Shown here: piece after piece, positions 48,814 through 57,576 of the stretch
Position numbering within the stretch: the stretch's first letter is position 1
How the letters are laid out: each line of letters opens with the position of its first letter
Source: Cedecea lapagei
Lineage (GTDB): Bacteria > Pseudomonadota > Gammaproteobacteria > Enterobacterales > Enterobacteriaceae
Direction of reading: 5' to 3'
Assembly (NCBI RefSeq): GCF_900635955.1
Contig: NZ_LR134201.1
Location: forward strand, 4,402,001 to 4,466,000
Length of the DNA: 64,000 nucleotides
Program-made: the position numbers and the translations under genes
The notes under the pieces: generated by a model
Told to the model about the DNA's origin: nothing
Databases searched by the model: none
What the model saw: the letters and a program-made list of their open reading frames with translations, nothing else

Positions 48814-49944
48814 TCAGGCGAAGTAACTTTGTAGCGTATTGATAACGGTGCGATGGTTCACCGCCGACAGGTTATAAAACAGCGGCAGGCGGAGCAGACG
48901 CTCGCTTTCACGGCTCGTGAAGCGGTCTTCTCCGTGGAAACGACCAAACTTCTCGCCTGCAGGGCAGGCGTGCAGCGGTATATAGTGGAACACGGCCATG
49001 ATCTCCGCCTCTTTCAGGTATGAGATCAGCGCGCTGCGGTCTTCAATATCACGCAGTTTGATGTAGAACATATGCGCATTCTGCACGCAGTTTTCAGGGA
49101 TTGTCGGCAGTTCGATACGTCCGGCTTTTGCCAGCGGCGCAAGCGCATCGTAATAGGTTTGCCACAGCTTCAGACGCTGCTGGTTAATTTTCTCAGCCGC
49201 CTCGAGCTGCGCCCAAAGATAAGCCGCCTGCAAATCAGCCATCAGGTAGCTTGAGCCGATATCGCGCCAGGTATACTTATCCACCTGCCCACGGAAGAAC
49301 TGGCTGCGGTTGGTGCCTTTCTCGCGAATGATTTCTGCGCGCTCAATCAGCGCAGGATCGTTGATCAGCGTCGCTCCACCTTCGCCACCGGCGGTATAGT
49401 TTTTAGTCTCATGGAAACTAAAACAACCGATATGGCCAATAGCACCTAACGCACGACCTTTATAAGTCGACATTACGCCCTGAGCGGCATCTTCCACCAC
49501 AAACAGATTATGTTTTTTCGCGATGGCCATAATAGTGTCCATTTCACAGGCCACACCTGCGTAATGAACAGGCACGATAGCCCGTGTTTTTTCGGTGATC
49601 GCCGCTTCAATTTTGCTTTCGTCGATATTCATCGTGTCCGGACGCACGTCCACAAACACAATAACAGCGCCGCGAAGCACGAAGGCATTCGCCGTCGAAA
49701 CGAAGGTATAGCTCGGCATAATCACTTCGTCGCCCGGCTTGATATCAAGCAAAATTGCAGCCATTTCCAGCGACGCGGTACAGGACGGCGTTAGCAGAAC
49801 TTTCTTGCAGCCAAAACGCTGCTCCATCCACTGCTGACAGCGACGGGTAAAGCCGCCATCTCCGCACAGTTTGCCGCTGCCCATGGCGGCCTGCATGTAT
49901 TCGAGTTCTGTACCTACAACCGGCGGAGCGTTAAATGGGATCAT
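48814..49944 (-). CDS. wecE: dTDP-4-amino-4,6-dideoxygalactose transaminase WecE
   Basis: PLP enzyme that aminates dTDP-4-keto-6-deoxyglucose to dTDP-Fuc4N for ECA. The 376-residue protein has the Schiff-base lysine in CFSFHETKNYTAGGEGGA and the FVVEDAAQGVMS cofactor-binding segment. Its substrate comes from RffG/RffH, whose genes are absent from this operon. Confidence 0.96.
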   Translation of the reverse strand: MIPFNAPPVVGTELEYMQAAMGSGKLCGDGGFTRRCQQWMEQRFGCKKVLLTPSCTASLEMAAILLDIKPGDEVIMPSYTFVSTANAFVLRGAVIVFVDVRPDTMNIDESKIEAAITEKTRAIVPVHYAGVACEMDTIMAIAKKHNLFVVEDAAQGVMSTYKGRALGAIGHIGCFSFHETKNYTAGGEGGATLINDPALIERAEIIREKGTNRSQFFRGQVDKYTWRDIGSSYLMADLQAAYLWAQLEAAEKINQQRLKLWQTYYDALAPLAKAGRIELPTIPENCVQNAHMFYIKLRDIEDRSALISYLKEAEIMAVFHYIPLHACPAGEKFGRFHGEDRFTSRESERLLRLPLFYNLSAVNHRTVINTLQSYFA

Positions 49945-49948
49945 TTTT

Positions 49949-50626
49949 TCACCTGTATAACCAGAAGGCAGTGCTTTCTATCGTGGCACCGCTTTTAATG
50001 TAGCGACGTAGCGCGGCGGTGTTGCTCACCTGAGTAGCTACCCGCAGGGTTTGCAGGCCACGCTGCATACACCACTCTTGTGCCGCAGCCATCAGTTCTT
50101 CGCCTACGCCACGCCCGGCAAGCAGGCCAATTCGGGCCTCAACGTCGTTCAGCTGTCGTAAGGTCACAAAACCTACATTTTCGCCGCGGTTTTTAAGCAG
50201 CAGGCACTGATGGTCAAAGGTGCCGAGTACGGCATTTTCAATCCATTGTGCATAGAAACGGCCGCTGTCGCCCTCCTTGTACCACGGGGTACGAAAGCGG
50301 CTCTGCGTGAATGCCTGCGAGGCTGCCTGACGAAGCATGGGAATATCTTCAGGCTGCGCGATTTCGACAGAAACAACTGCATTTTGCGTGCCAGGACAAA
50401 GAGCCAAATCGACCTCGCCTTCAACAAGCTGGAAGCCAAGCTGCTGAAGACCATCCAGCCAATCGGTACGATGCGCTGGAATTTTTGCCTGGACTCTGGA
50501 CCAGCGCTTTAGCTGCTCTACCTGCAGCGCCGGTGCGTCTTCAGAAAAACGAACTGCGCTGCTGTTCACTTCAAAGAAGCGATTTTCCCACTCCAGCGGC
50601 GACAGGCTTGCGTTAATCAGGCTCAT
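49949..50626 (-). CDS. wecD: dTDP-4-amino-4,6-dideoxygalactose N-acetyltransferase WecD
   Basis: GNAT-family enzyme that acetylates dTDP-Fuc4N with acetyl-CoA. The 225-residue protein has the acetyl-CoA-binding region ARIGLLAGRGVGEELMAAAQEW and the conserved RVATQVSNTAALRRYIKSGA. It begins six bases after wecC; in E. coli rffG and rffH would separate the two. Confidence 0.95.
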   Translation of the reverse strand: MSLINASLSPLEWENRFFEVNSSAVRFSEDAPALQVEQLKRWSRVQAKIPAHRTDWLDGLQQLGFQLVEGEVDLALCPGTQNAVVSVEIAQPEDIPMLRQAASQAFTQSRFRTPWYKEGDSGRFYAQWIENAVLGTFDHQCLLLKNRGENVGFVTLRQLNDVEARIGLLAGRGVGEELMAAAQEWCMQRGLQTLRVATQVSNTAALRRYIKSGATIESTAFWLYR

Positions 50627-50632
50627 CGTCGG

Positions 50633-51895
50633 TTACCGCCAAACGCCTTTGGTGTCGATAATCCACGGCTGGCGCACGCTTTCAGCAGGGATAGCCTTAA
50701 ACTCTTTATGATCGACCAGCATCACCAGCACATCAGCCTGCTGCAGCGCAGCTTCCACCGAAGTCAATTCACAATGCTCGGCAAGTTTGGGTGGTAAAGC
50801 CTGGATATTAGGTTCAACAACCAGCGTTTTACCGCTGTGCCATTCGGCCAGCTGCTCGGCGATTTCCATTGCCGGGCTTTCGCGTAAATCATCGATATTG
50901 GGCTTAAAAGCGAGGCCAAAACAGGCTATGGTCAGCTCGCTGGCACGGCGACCTGTTTCAGAAAGAGAGTCAGCAATGGCGGCTTTCACCTGGCTAATCA
51001 CCCATAAAGGTTTGCCGTCATTAACCTCACGAGCGGTACGAATAAGGCGAGCCTGCTCAGGGTTTTGCGACACAATAAACCATGGGTCTACCGCGATGCA
51101 GTGCCCTCCTACACCAGGTCCTGGCTGCAGCACATTCACCCGAGGGTGGCGATTGGCCAGGCGAATCAGCTCCCACACGTTAATGCCCTGGTCCGCACAA
51201 ATCAGCGAGAGTTCGTTAGCAAAGGCGATATTGACGTCGCGGAAGCTGTTTTCCGTCAGTTTGCACATTTCGGCGGTACGGGCATTAGTGATAACGCATT
51301 CGCCTTCCAGGAAAATGTTATACAGCTCGCTCGCTCGGGCAGAACATACCGGCGTCATACCGCCTACAACGCGATCGTTTTTGATCAGCTCAACCATCAC
51401 CTGCCCGGGTAAAACGCGCTCCGGGCAATAGGCGATATTGATATCCGCCTGCTCTCCCGCCTGTTGAGGGAAGCTCAAATCCGGACGCAGGGTGGCCAGC
51501 CATTCGGCCATTTGCTCGGTAGCCCCCACGGGGGAGGTCGATTCCAGTACCACCAGAGCGCCCTTTTTAAGCACCGGGGCAATGGACTCTGCGGCAGCTT
51601 TGACATAAACCATGTCCGGTTCATGATCGCCTTTAAAAGGCGTTGGCACCGCAATCAGATAAGCATCAGCCTCAACCGGATGTACCGTAGCGCTCAGGAA
51701 TCCATCCTCAACGGCGGCTTTTACCACCTTGTCTAAATCGGGCTCAACAATATGAATTTCACCACGATTAATGGTGTCCACCGCCCGCTGATTAATATCT
51801 ACGCCGATCACTTTCCGTTTACGTGAAGCAAACGCCGCAGCGGTAGGTAAGCCGATATAACCAAGGCCAATAACGGAGAGGGTGGAAAAATTCAT
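50633..51895 (-). CDS. wecC: UDP-N-acetyl-D-mannosamine dehydrogenase WecC
   Basis: Oxidises UDP-ManNAc to UDP-ManNAcA with two NAD+. The 420-residue protein has the NAD motif SVIGLGYIGLPTAAAFA, the catalytic cysteine in GPGVGGHCIAVDPWF and the FGLAFKPNIDDLRESPAMEIA C-terminal domain. The ATG at 51895 (MNFSTLSVIGLGYIG) is the family start. It overlaps wecB by four bases. Confidence 0.96.
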   Translation of the reverse strand: MNFSTLSVIGLGYIGLPTAAAFASRKRKVIGVDINQRAVDTINRGEIHIVEPDLDKVVKAAVEDGFLSATVHPVEADAYLIAVPTPFKGDHEPDMVYVKAAAESIAPVLKKGALVVLESTSPVGATEQMAEWLATLRPDLSFPQQAGEQADINIAYCPERVLPGQVMVELIKNDRVVGGMTPVCSARASELYNIFLEGECVITNARTAEMCKLTENSFRDVNIAFANELSLICADQGINVWELIRLANRHPRVNVLQPGPGVGGHCIAVDPWFIVSQNPEQARLIRTAREVNDGKPLWVISQVKAAIADSLSETGRRASELTIACFGLAFKPNIDDLRESPAMEIAEQLAEWHSGKTLVVEPNIQALPPKLAEHCELTSVEAALQQADVLVMLVDHKEFKAIPAESVRQPWIIDTKGVWR

Positions 51896-53022
51896 GATTT
51901 CACCTGGTTTTGTTTTAAGGCATTCAAAATTCGGCTGCAAGCCTCGCCGTCACCGTAAGGGTTGTGGGCGCGACTCATCGCATTATATTCCTGCTCATCA
52001 CGGAGCAGTCGGGTAACTTCTGCCACGATCTTCTCCTCATCCGTCCCCACCAGACGAACGGTACCGGCCGCAACGGCCTCCGGGCGCTCGGTAGTTTCAC
52101 GCATGACAAGAACAGGCTTACCCAGAGAGGGGGCTTCTTCCTGAATCCCGCCAGAGTCTGTCAGAATCAGCCATGAGCGATTCATCAGATAAACAAACGG
52201 CAGATATTCCTGTGGCTCAATCAGTATTACGTTATCGACATGCCCGAGGATACGCCTTACCGGTTCGCTGACATTGGGGTTCAGGTGCACCGGATAAACT
52301 ATCTGCACATCGCTGTTTTGGCTGGCTATTTTTGCCAGCGCGTGGCAAATGCGCTCAAAGCCATCACCAAAGCTCTCTCGACGGTGCCCGGTGACCAGGA
52401 TCATTTTTTTCCTGGCATCAAGGAAGGTATGTTTGGCCTCAATCTCCTGCCGCACGGCATCCTGAGTCAAGACGCGATCGCGCACGGAGATCAATGCGTC
52501 GATGACGCTATTGCCGGTGACGAAGATTTTTTGATCGCTGATATTTTCTTTTAGCAAATTCTGACGCGAGTTTTCCGTTGGCGCAAAATGCCAGGTAGCA
52601 AGATGTCCGGTTAGCGTACGGTTTGCTTCCTCCGGCCAGGGAGAATAAAGATCGCCAGTGCGCAGGCCCGCCTCTACGTGGCCGACAGGAATACGCTGGT
52701 AGAAAGCGGCAAGGCTCGCCGCAACGGTTGTGGTGGTATCGCCATGCACCAGCACAACATCCGGCTTGAAGGACTCCAGAATAGGCTTTAGTCCTTCCAG
52801 AATGCGGCAGGTAATTTCCGTCAAGCCCTGCCCCGGTTTCATAATGTTCAAGTCGTAATCTGGCGTAATGGAAAAGAGGTGTAATACCTGATCCAGCATT
52901 TCGCGATGCTGTGCCGTTACACATACTTTCGCGTCAAAAAACGCGTCTTTTGCCAACGCATCCACCAGCGGGGCCATTTTTATAGCCTCCGGGCGCGTGC
53001 CAAAAACTGTTAATACTTTCAC
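51892..53022 (-). CDS. wecB: UDP-N-acetylglucosamine 2-epimerase WecB
   Basis: Interconverts UDP-GlcNAc and UDP-ManNAc for ECA. I assign the GTG start at 53022: it yields VKVLTVFGTRPEAIKMAPL, gives exactly 376 residues as in E. coli, and is preceded by AAGAGA. The in-frame ATG 13 codons upstream gives an N-terminal extension unlike the family. Conserved VLVHGDTTTTVAASLAAFY, HVEAGLRTGD and LTDSGGIQEEAPSLGKPVLVMRETTERPE segments are present. Confidence 0.95.
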   Translation of the reverse strand: MKVLTVFGTRPEAIKMAPLVDALAKDAFFDAKVCVTAQHREMLDQVLHLFSITPDYDLNIMKPGQGLTEITCRILEGLKPILESFKPDVVLVHGDTTTTVAASLAAFYQRIPVGHVEAGLRTGDLYSPWPEEANRTLTGHLATWHFAPTENSRQNLLKENISDQKIFVTGNSVIDALISVRDRVLTQDAVRQEIEAKHTFLDARKKMILVTGHRRESFGDGFERICHALAKIASQNSDVQIVYPVHLNPNVSEPVRRILGHVDNVILIEPQEYLPFVYLMNRSWLILTDSGGIQEEAPSLGKPVLVMRETTERPEAVAAGTVRLVGTDEEKIVAEVTRLLRDEQEYNAMSRAHNPYGDGEACSRILNALKQNQVKS

Positions 53023-53083
53023 GGTGATTCTCTTAGGTTGAATAAGGTGGAGGCATTCCATCGCTCCTCCACCAGCAAAGGGC

Positions 53084-54130
53084 TTATGCTGCCTTTGGAC
53101 GGCGGGCTAAGGCTACGCCAGCACCGATAAGCGCCCCAACCGCACCCCACATAATCAGCAAGAATGCACGACGAGGGCTGTCGCGCTTAACCGGCTCTTC
53201 TGGCGTGCGTAAATAGCGGTAGGTTTGGAAACGAGCATCAACGGTCGGCCCAACATTCAGGGTGTTTAACATCGCCCGATTCTGATCGTAGTCGATATCA
53301 AAATCAGGACCGACGGCCTGAAGGCTTTCCAGCCGTGCCTGTAGCATCGGGCGACCCAGCATGAACATTTCTGAATCAGGAAGTTCTTCAGCCGGGACAT
53401 TCGTCTCACTGCGGGTAATATTTTGCTGCTGAGCAATTTTCAGCGCCTGCTCAACGCTTTTTACTTTGCGATCGTAAATAGACTGCGCAACGGCTTCCTG
53501 CCGTTTAACCTGCGCTTTCATCTGGATGGTACGTGCCGCCCAGGCGCCCGTCAGCTCCTCATTAAGATGGCTGGCCGCACGCTGGCTCGCAAATGCAACA
53601 TACTGACGCAAAAGGTTATTAGCATCCGCAGCGGTTTCAGCAACCAGCTTAACGCTATCGCTGATATTACGTGCGCTGTCGCCAGGGGTGTACTGGATAT
53701 TATCGATGATTTCATCCAACAGCGCGGCGTCGGCCTTGCTGTTTCCCACCTGCCGCTGCTTGTAATAATCCGTCTGCAACCAGAAATCCCTGCGGGTATC
53801 GTAGGCAGAGAGCTGTACGACGAACTCTTTATAGGCCTCATCCATCACTGAAGGCTGGTCCGTCGAGGCCATATTGGCTTTTACATCGAGGTTGCGCAGG
53901 AACTGCTGCTGAGAATAGTAGCCCCCCAACATATTGACCGTTGGGCGGTCGGTGATCGCCGTTGAACTCCACTCTTGCTTCGCTAAAAAAGTGTAAATCA
54001 GCGCGATAAGGGCAAATACAAAGGCAATTCCGATAATCCAGAATTTGCCCTGCCACAGCGAACGAAACAAGCCCCGGATATCCAGCTCGTTCTCCACTGC
54101 CGGGTAACTACCTGGCACATTCTCTTTCAT
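53084..54130 (-). CDS. wzzE: ECA chain-length regulator WzzE
   Basis: Polysaccharide co-polymerase that sets the modal length of ECA. 348 residues, equal to E. coli. It has an N-terminal membrane helix (IIGIAFVFALIALIYTFLA), a large periplasmic helical domain, and a C-terminal helix preceded by the Pro-rich PEEPVKRDSPRRAF segment. It lies 22 bp after wecA and 61 bp before wecB. Confidence 0.96.
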   Translation of the reverse strand: MKENVPGSYPAVENELDIRGLFRSLWQGKFWIIGIAFVFALIALIYTFLAKQEWSSTAITDRPTVNMLGGYYSQQQFLRNLDVKANMASTDQPSVMDEAYKEFVVQLSAYDTRRDFWLQTDYYKQRQVGNSKADAALLDEIIDNIQYTPGDSARNISDSVKLVAETAADANNLLRQYVAFASQRAASHLNEELTGAWAARTIQMKAQVKRQEAVAQSIYDRKVKSVEQALKIAQQQNITRSETNVPAEELPDSEMFMLGRPMLQARLESLQAVGPDFDIDYDQNRAMLNTLNVGPTVDARFQTYRYLRTPEEPVKRDSPRRAFLLIMWGAVGALIGAGVALARRPKAA

Positions 54131-54152
54131 CGCTTCCCCAATTCAAGTCAGA

Positions 54153-55244
54153 CTAAATGTTTACGTTAGTGTTTCTACGAACGCGACGTTTATGACGTCT
54201 GATAAAGCGCGCCACCTTCCAGGCCCGTTTGATACAAAAATCGTATAATACAAATGCTAGCAAGAATAATGCCAACATCACCCATTCTGGAATAAAGTGC
54301 AGATATTCAGCGGCCACGCCAATGGCTGCAAGCAGCGCTGCGGCAAGCGTAATCAGCACAAACGCCTGCCGTGAAGTAAAACCGGCGCGCATGATTAAAT
54401 GATGGATGTGCTGTCGGTCCGGAGAGAACGGACTCATGCCCTTGCGCAGGCGACGATACATAATGGCAATCATATCCATCAGCGGGATAGCGATTATCCA
54501 CAGCGCGGTAACAGGGCTTATCGGATGCGTTTGGCCCTGGGTAGTTTCCAGCAGGATCCAGATAACCGTGAAGCCGAGTAGCGTACTCCCGGCATCGCCC
54601 ATAAACACTTTGTAGCGACGGCCAAGAACGCCAAGGTTCAGCAGAATGTAAGGCAGGATGGCAACGATCATGGCAAAACACCACATTGCCAGGCTGTACT
54701 GGCCATCCAGCAGCAGGATGATCCCTATGGCTGCAAATGAAACTGAGGAAAGTCCGCCCAGTAGACCATCGATACCGTCAACCATATTGAACGCGTTGAT
54801 AGCCGCCCACACCGCAAAAAGCGTCAGGAAATAACCAAAGGGGCCAAGCACCATTTCCCATGGTCCCAAAATATAGCCGAGGCTGGTAAGGTGAAGATGA
54901 CCTACAGCCATCATCACAATCGCAATCAGCGCCTGAACCGCAGCGCGAATTTTTACGCTGATGTCATAGCGATCGTCAAGTGCCCCAACCAGCACCAGAA
55001 TTCCGGCACAGGATAAGTAGAGCCAGAGATGCGGTATGTAATAATTGCCGATCAAAAAGGTGAAGCAAACGCCAGCAAAGACGGAAATGCCCCCCACCAG
55101 CGGCACCGCTCCCTGATGGCGTTTACGAAAATTAGGTTTATCAAGCAGACCAATATGGCGAGCAACTTTTCGCGCACAGAAAAGGAATGCAAAAGTGAAT
55201 AAAAAAATGAGGACCAGGTCAGTTCCAGCGGTGAGTAAATTCAC
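54153..55244 (-). CDS. wecA: UDP-GlcNAc:undecaprenyl-phosphate GlcNAc-1-phosphate transferase WecA
   Basis: Initiates ECA (and many O-antigens) by moving GlcNAc-1-phosphate to undecaprenyl phosphate. About 11 membrane helices; motifs DKPNFRKRHQG, NAFNMVDGIDGL, VFMGDAGSTLLGF and the carbohydrate-binding SPFSPDRQHIHH are all present. I use the GTG at 55244 (VNLLTAGTDLV, 363 aa) by homology; a TTG six codons upstream is open but less likely. First gene of the ECA operon, after a 250-bp gap from rho that contains the rho terminator. Confidence 0.95.
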   Translation of the reverse strand: MNLLTAGTDLVLIFLFTFAFLFCARKVARHIGLLDKPNFRKRHQGAVPLVGGISVFAGVCFTFLIGNYYIPHLWLYLSCAGILVLVGALDDRYDISVKIRAAVQALIAIVMMAVGHLHLTSLGYILGPWEMVLGPFGYFLTLFAVWAAINAFNMVDGIDGLLGGLSSVSFAAIGIILLLDGQYSLAMWCFAMIVAILPYILLNLGVLGRRYKVFMGDAGSTLLGFTVIWILLETTQGQTHPISPVTALWIIAIPLMDMIAIMYRRLRKGMSPFSPDRQHIHHLIMRAGFTSRQAFVLITLAAALLAAIGVAAEYLHFIPEWVMLALFLLAFVLYDFCIKRAWKVARFIRRHKRRVRRNTNVNI

Positions 55245-55449
55245 AGTGAAGGCTCTCGGCAAAATGGAAGACCATATTCAGCAACATCTTTAAATTCCTC
55301 TGCAAAACAGGTTTTAATCACAAATTCCTCCCTGAAGCTGCAGCAAATACTACTAGCAAATAAACATTCAAAGAGATGGCGTAGTATCCATTGCCATCCA
55401 AACGCTAACTATAGGAATTAGCCGCTTATATATCGTATCTAGCAGAAAA

Positions 55450-55477
55450 GAAAAACGCCACGACTAAGCGTGGCGTT
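55450..55477 (-). terminator. Rho-independent terminator downstream of rho
   Basis: AACGCCACG/CGTGGCGTT stem with a six-base loop and a U tract on the minus strand, about 20 bases past the rho stop. The rest of the rho-wecA gap (55245-55449) should hold the ECA promoter; I do not assign its elements. Confidence 0.8.
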
Positions 55478-55494
55478 CCCCGAGTTTTTGTTGC

Positions 55495-56754
55495 TTACGA
55501 GCGCTTCATCATATCGAAGAAGTCATCGTTGGTTTTGGTCATCGCCAGCTTATTGATGAGGAACTCCATCGCATCAATTTCACCCATCGGGTGGATGATT
55601 TTGCGCAGGATCCACATCTTCTGCAGCTCTTCCTGGGTGGTGAGCAGCTCTTCTTTACGTGTACCTGAACGGTTGTAGTCGATTGCCGGGAAGACGCGTT
55701 TTTCCGCGATCTTACGGGACAGATGCAGCTCCATGTTACCGGTGCCTTTAAACTCTTCGTAGATAACTTCATCCATTTTAGAGCCGGTATCGATAAGCGC
55801 GGTGGCGATAATGGTCAGGCTTCCGCCCTCTTCCACGTTACGTGCTGCGCCGAAGAAGCGTTTTGGACGGTGCAGGGCGTTGGCGTCCACACCACCGGTC
55901 AGTACTTTACCGGAAGCCGGTACAACGGTGTTGTACGCACGTGCCAGACGGGTGATGGAGTCGAGCAGGATGATAACGTCTTTCTTGTGCTCAACCAGGC
56001 GTTTTGCCTTCTCGATAACCATTTCCGCAACCTGAACGTGACGAGATGCCGGTTCGTCAAAGGTAGAAGCAACCACTTCACCTTTCACCAGACGCTGCAT
56101 CTCGGTTACTTCTTCCGGACGTTCGTCAATCAGCAGTACCATCAGCACGCAGTCTGGGTGGTTGTAGGCAATGCTCTGCGCGATGTTCTGCAGCAGCATG
56201 GTTTTACCCGCTTTTGGCGGTGCCACAATCAGACCACGTTGACCACGACCGATTGGCGATGCCAGATCGAGTACGCGAGCGGTTAAATCTTCGGTAGAAC
56301 CGTTACCACGCTCCATGCGCAGGCGAGAGTTCGCGTGCAGCGGCGTTAAGTTCTCGAACAGGATCTTACTACGGGCATTTTCCGGCTTGTCGTAGTTAAC
56401 TTCGTTAACCTTCAGCAGCGCAAAATAGCGTTCGCCCTCTTTTGGCGGACGAATCTTACCGGAGATAGTATCCCCTGTGCGAAGGTTGAAACGGCGGATT
56501 TGGCTGGGAGAAACGTAGATGTCATCGGGACCGGCGAGGTAGGAGCTGTCTGCGGAGCGGAGGAAACCAAATCCGTCCTGCAGTATCTCCAGCACACCGT
56601 CACCAAAGATATCTTCGCCACTCTTAGCGTGTTGCTTCAGGATGGAGAAAATGATGTCCTGCTTGCGCATGCGGGCTTGGTTTTCCAGCCCCATATTTTC
56701 GCCGAGAGTAATCAGATCAGAAACCGGCGTATTCTTTAATTCGGTAAGATTCAT
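55495..56754 (-). CDS. rho: Transcription termination factor Rho
   Basis: Hexameric RNA helicase/ATPase. 419 residues, as in E. coli, with the N-terminal helix bundle and OB-fold RNA-binding domain (GFGFLRSADSSYLAGPDDIYVSPSQIRRFNL), Walker A LIVAPPKAGKTMLLQ, Walker B VLMVLLIDERPEEVTEM, the Q-loop region ILLDSITRLARAYN and the R-loop GGSLTIIATALIDTGSKMDE. Transcribed toward wecA. Confidence 0.99.
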   Translation of the reverse strand: MNLTELKNTPVSDLITLGENMGLENQARMRKQDIIFSILKQHAKSGEDIFGDGVLEILQDGFGFLRSADSSYLAGPDDIYVSPSQIRRFNLRTGDTISGKIRPPKEGERYFALLKVNEVNYDKPENARSKILFENLTPLHANSRLRMERGNGSTEDLTARVLDLASPIGRGQRGLIVAPPKAGKTMLLQNIAQSIAYNHPDCVLMVLLIDERPEEVTEMQRLVKGEVVASTFDEPASRHVQVAEMVIEKAKRLVEHKKDVIILLDSITRLARAYNTVVPASGKVLTGGVDANALHRPKRFFGAARNVEEGGSLTIIATALIDTGSKMDEVIYEEFKGTGNMELHLSRKIAEKRVFPAIDYNRSGTRKEELLTTQEELQKMWILRKIIHPMGEIDAMEFLINKLAMTKTNDDFFDMMKRS

Positions 56755-57115
56755 AATGGTGGGTTCTTAAACTCGGGGTAAATCTCGAACTTAGTTTCGT
56801 GAATGGTATGGCAGGGTCATCCGTGCCTGTTTAATGGCTACCACACATGTCTGATCGCTGCCTGGTCATAGGAAATACGCAGAACTGAAACGACAAGACG
56901 GAATGGGTGATAAGCCCGAATTCGGTTATGCGTCCGTTGTGATTGCTGTAAAAGAGAGTGTATTTGACAGCTAACGGGAAGCATTAAGGTAATACAAAGA
57001 TTCAAACTTAAGGGCAAGTTCAAAGCGAAGTCATAGGTAACTTAGCATGTGTGATGCCGGGCGTCCAGCAGCTCGCAAAAAAATGCAAGTGCGGCACGCG
57101 CCGGCTGAGATTCCA
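56755..57115 (-). promoter_or_regulatory. rho leader region (trxA-rho gap)
   Basis: A 361-bp stretch with no credible gene. On the minus strand it is pyrimidine-rich with few Gs in parts, as expected for an autoregulated Rho-utilisation leader. The segment CGTTTCAGTTCTGCGTATTT followed by GACCAGGCAGCGATCAGACATG corresponds in part to the E. coli rhoL leader ORF, but no intact leader-peptide ORF can be read here (upstream in-frame stop, no start codon and a one-base shift). Confidence 0.6.
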
Positions 57116-57445
57116 TTATGCCAGATTAGCGTCGAGGAACTCTTTTAACTGGCCTTTAGACAGCGCGCCCACTTTGGTCGCAGCGACTTCGCCATTTTTG
57201 AACAGCAGCAGCGTTGGGATACCACGGATGCCGTACTTCGGCGCCGTACCCGGGTTCTGGTCGATGTTCAGCTTAGCCACGGTGATTTTGCCCTGATATT
57301 CATCAGCGATCTCGTCGAGAATCGGGGCGATCATTTTGCATGGACCACACCACTCTGCCCAGAAATCAACCAGAATCAACCCTTCAGCTTGAAGCACGTC
57401 CGTGTCGAAACTGCCGTCAGTCAGGTGAATAATTTTATCGCTCAT
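57116..57445 (-). CDS. trxA: Thioredoxin 1
   Basis: Cytosolic dithiol reductant of 109 residues, nearly identical to E. coli TrxA, with the active site WAEWCGPCKMIAPIL and the cis-proline loop IRGIPTLLLF. The frame is open 14 codons upstream; the ATG at 57445 (MSDKIIHLTDGSFD) is the family start. Divergent from rhlB. Confidence 0.99.
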   Translation of the reverse strand: MSDKIIHLTDGSFDTDVLQAEGLILVDFWAEWCGPCKMIAPILDEIADEYQGKITVAKLNIDQNPGTAPKYGIRGIPTLLLFKNGEVAATKVGALSKGQLKEFLDANLA

Positions 57446-57576
57446 GTTCAACTCCACAGGATTATGTCTACCTTGTTGGTGTAGCATTGACCAACTTGGG
57501 GTGACTTTATTTCACCCGGTTTATTTCAACGGATGTGCTTTCGTAAAGCAATAGTAAACTGATATTCTACCACACT

